From Marinactinospora thermotolerans DSM 45154 (GTDB lineage Bacteria; Actinomycetota; Actinomycetes; Streptosporangiales; Streptosporangiaceae), in the NCBI RefSeq assembly GCF_900167435.1, contig NZ_FUWS01000008.1:1-64000 (forward strand): a DNA stretch of 64,000 bases, read 5' to 3'. Made by a program: the position numbers and the translations under genes. Below, one piece after another: positions 63,302 to 64,000 of this stretch. Each line of letters starts with the position of its first letter. Positions within the stretch are counted from its first letter, which is position 1. The notes under the pieces were generated by a model. It saw nothing but the letters and a program-made list of their open reading frames with translations, made no database searches and was not told the DNA's origin.

Positions 63302-64000
63302 CTAGCGGCCGAAGACCTTGTTGAAGCCGACGAGCCGTTCGGTCACGAGGGCGACGGCCACGCTGGCGGCGAGCAGCAGCACGCTCACCGCGGCGACGAC
63401 GGGGTCGTACGAGGACTGGACGTAGTTGAGCATCTCGACGGGCAGCGTGGAGACGCCCGGCCCGGTGAGCAGCAGTGACAGCGGCACGTTGTTCAGCGAC
63501 GTGATGAAGGCCAGGATCGCCGCGGAGATGATCCCCGGGCGCATGACCGGCAGCGTCACCTGGAAGAAGGTGCGCAGCGGGCCGGCGCCCAGACCGCGCG
63601 CGGCCTCCTCCAGCCGCGGGTCCGACAGTGCCAGCGACGCCCCGACCACCCGCACCGCGTAGGGGAGGAGCAGGACGGTGTGGCCGATGACCAGCGTGGC
63701 CAGGGCCGTGATCTGCAGTCCCACCATGAGCTGCTGGAACAGGGCCAGGCCGAGAACCAGCTCGGGCACGATGATCGGGGTGGCGAAGAGGTTCTCCACG
63801 ACCCCGCGCCCGGGGATCAGTCCTCGTTGCAGCGCCAGCGTGGCCGGGACGCCCAGGGCCAGCGCCAGCACCGTGGACAGCGCCGCGACGACGAGGCTGG
63901 TGCCGAGGGAGCTGATGAAGGGCTGGTAGTCCAGCGCGGCGGCGAACCAGCGCAGCGACAGCCCCTCGGGCGGGAAGGTCAGCGTGCTGCCCGCGGTGAA
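63302..64000 (-). CDS. ABC transporter permease (PotC-like), truncated by the window edge
   Basis: The C-terminal 232 codons of a binding-protein-dependent permease; the start lies beyond 64000. The EAA loop is LEEAARGLGAGPLRTFFQVT then LPVMRPG (EAAxxxGxxxxxxFxxxxLP). Several hydrophobic helices are seen, including FATPIIVPELVLGLALFQQL. FPPEGLSLRWFAAALD near the left of the visible part is typical of the second permease of PotABCD-type importers. A partner permease should lie just outside the window. Confidence 0.92.
   Translation of the reverse strand, partial: FTAGSTLTFPPEGLSLRWFAAALDYQPFISSLGTSLVVAALSTVLALALGVPATLALQRGLIPGRGVVENLFATPIIVPELVLGLALFQQLMVGLQITALATLVIGHTVLLLPYAVRVVGASLALSDPRLEEAARGLGAGPLRTFFQVTLPVMRPGIISAAILAFITSLNNVPLSLLLTGPGVSTLPVEMLNYVQSSYDPVVAAVSVLLLAASVAVALVTERLVGFNKVFGR

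Overview
The window is a very GC-rich actinobacterial chromosome segment. Third codon positions are G/C-saturated, many starts are GTG or TTG, stop/start overlaps of 4 bp are common, and the markers are actinobacterial (WhiA, RbpA, SteA/SteB, TlyA next to NAD kinase and RecN, a LexA box of the TCGAAC/GTTCGA type, DasR-like and CelR-like operators). A filamentous actinomycete, perhaps of the Nocardiopsaceae/Streptosporangiales, fits best. That placement is inferred from gene content and order; no similarity search was run.

Layout, left to right. (1) 0-0.25 kb: a 5S rRNA and a strong terminator close an rRNA operon. (2) 0.6-10.5 kb: an RGG-repeat/TPR protein, a Nudix hydrolase, a gene-free kilobase, an MBL hydrolase, an SSB-like OB-fold protein that overlaps a convergent HAD phosphatase, a DUF1015 protein, an SCP2-like protein and a phasin-like protein with a histone-like tail. 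(3) 10.5-20.5 kb: tlyA, nadK, recN and then steA, steB, an MraY/WecA-like transferase, a MurJ-like flippase and a GT4 glycosyltransferase, a probable septal envelope-glycan module. (4) 20.5-30 kb: terC behind a yybP-ykoY manganese riboswitch, SOS-controlled uvrA, an RDD protein, a Rieske lipoprotein with a CopY/BlaI-like operator, mscS and uvrC. (5) 30-37.8 kb: the conserved rapZ, yvcK, whiA, gap, pgk, tpiA, secG, rbpA block.

(6) 37.8-40.3 kb: an IclR regulator divergent from a VOC dioxygenase and a serine hydrolase, probably for quinone/aromatic detoxification. (7) 40.6-50.6 kb: histidine utilisation (hutH, hutU, an M20 amidohydrolase, hutF, hutI), followed by an ACT-GNAT amino-acid-sensing acetyltransferase and a convergent amino-acid permease. 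(8) 51-57.5 kb: a small Cys/His protein, DoxX, a Tat-exported PhoD phosphatase coupled to an FN3/lyase-like beta protein, a sugar isomerase/dehydrogenase pair under a LacI-type operator, and a zinc-ribbon protein. (9) 57.5-64 kb: an arginase-family protein, adenine deaminase, and a nucleoside hydrolase in one operon with a PotABCD-like ABC importer. The importer permease runs off the right edge.

The region is mostly core chromosome. I saw no insertion sequence, phage, CRISPR array or tRNA. The most interesting parts are the SteAB-linked glycan module, the terC leader with mutually exclusive P1/anti-SD pairing, the CopY/BlaI-like site at the Rieske gene, and the hut locus with its own amino-acid-sensing acetyltransferase.
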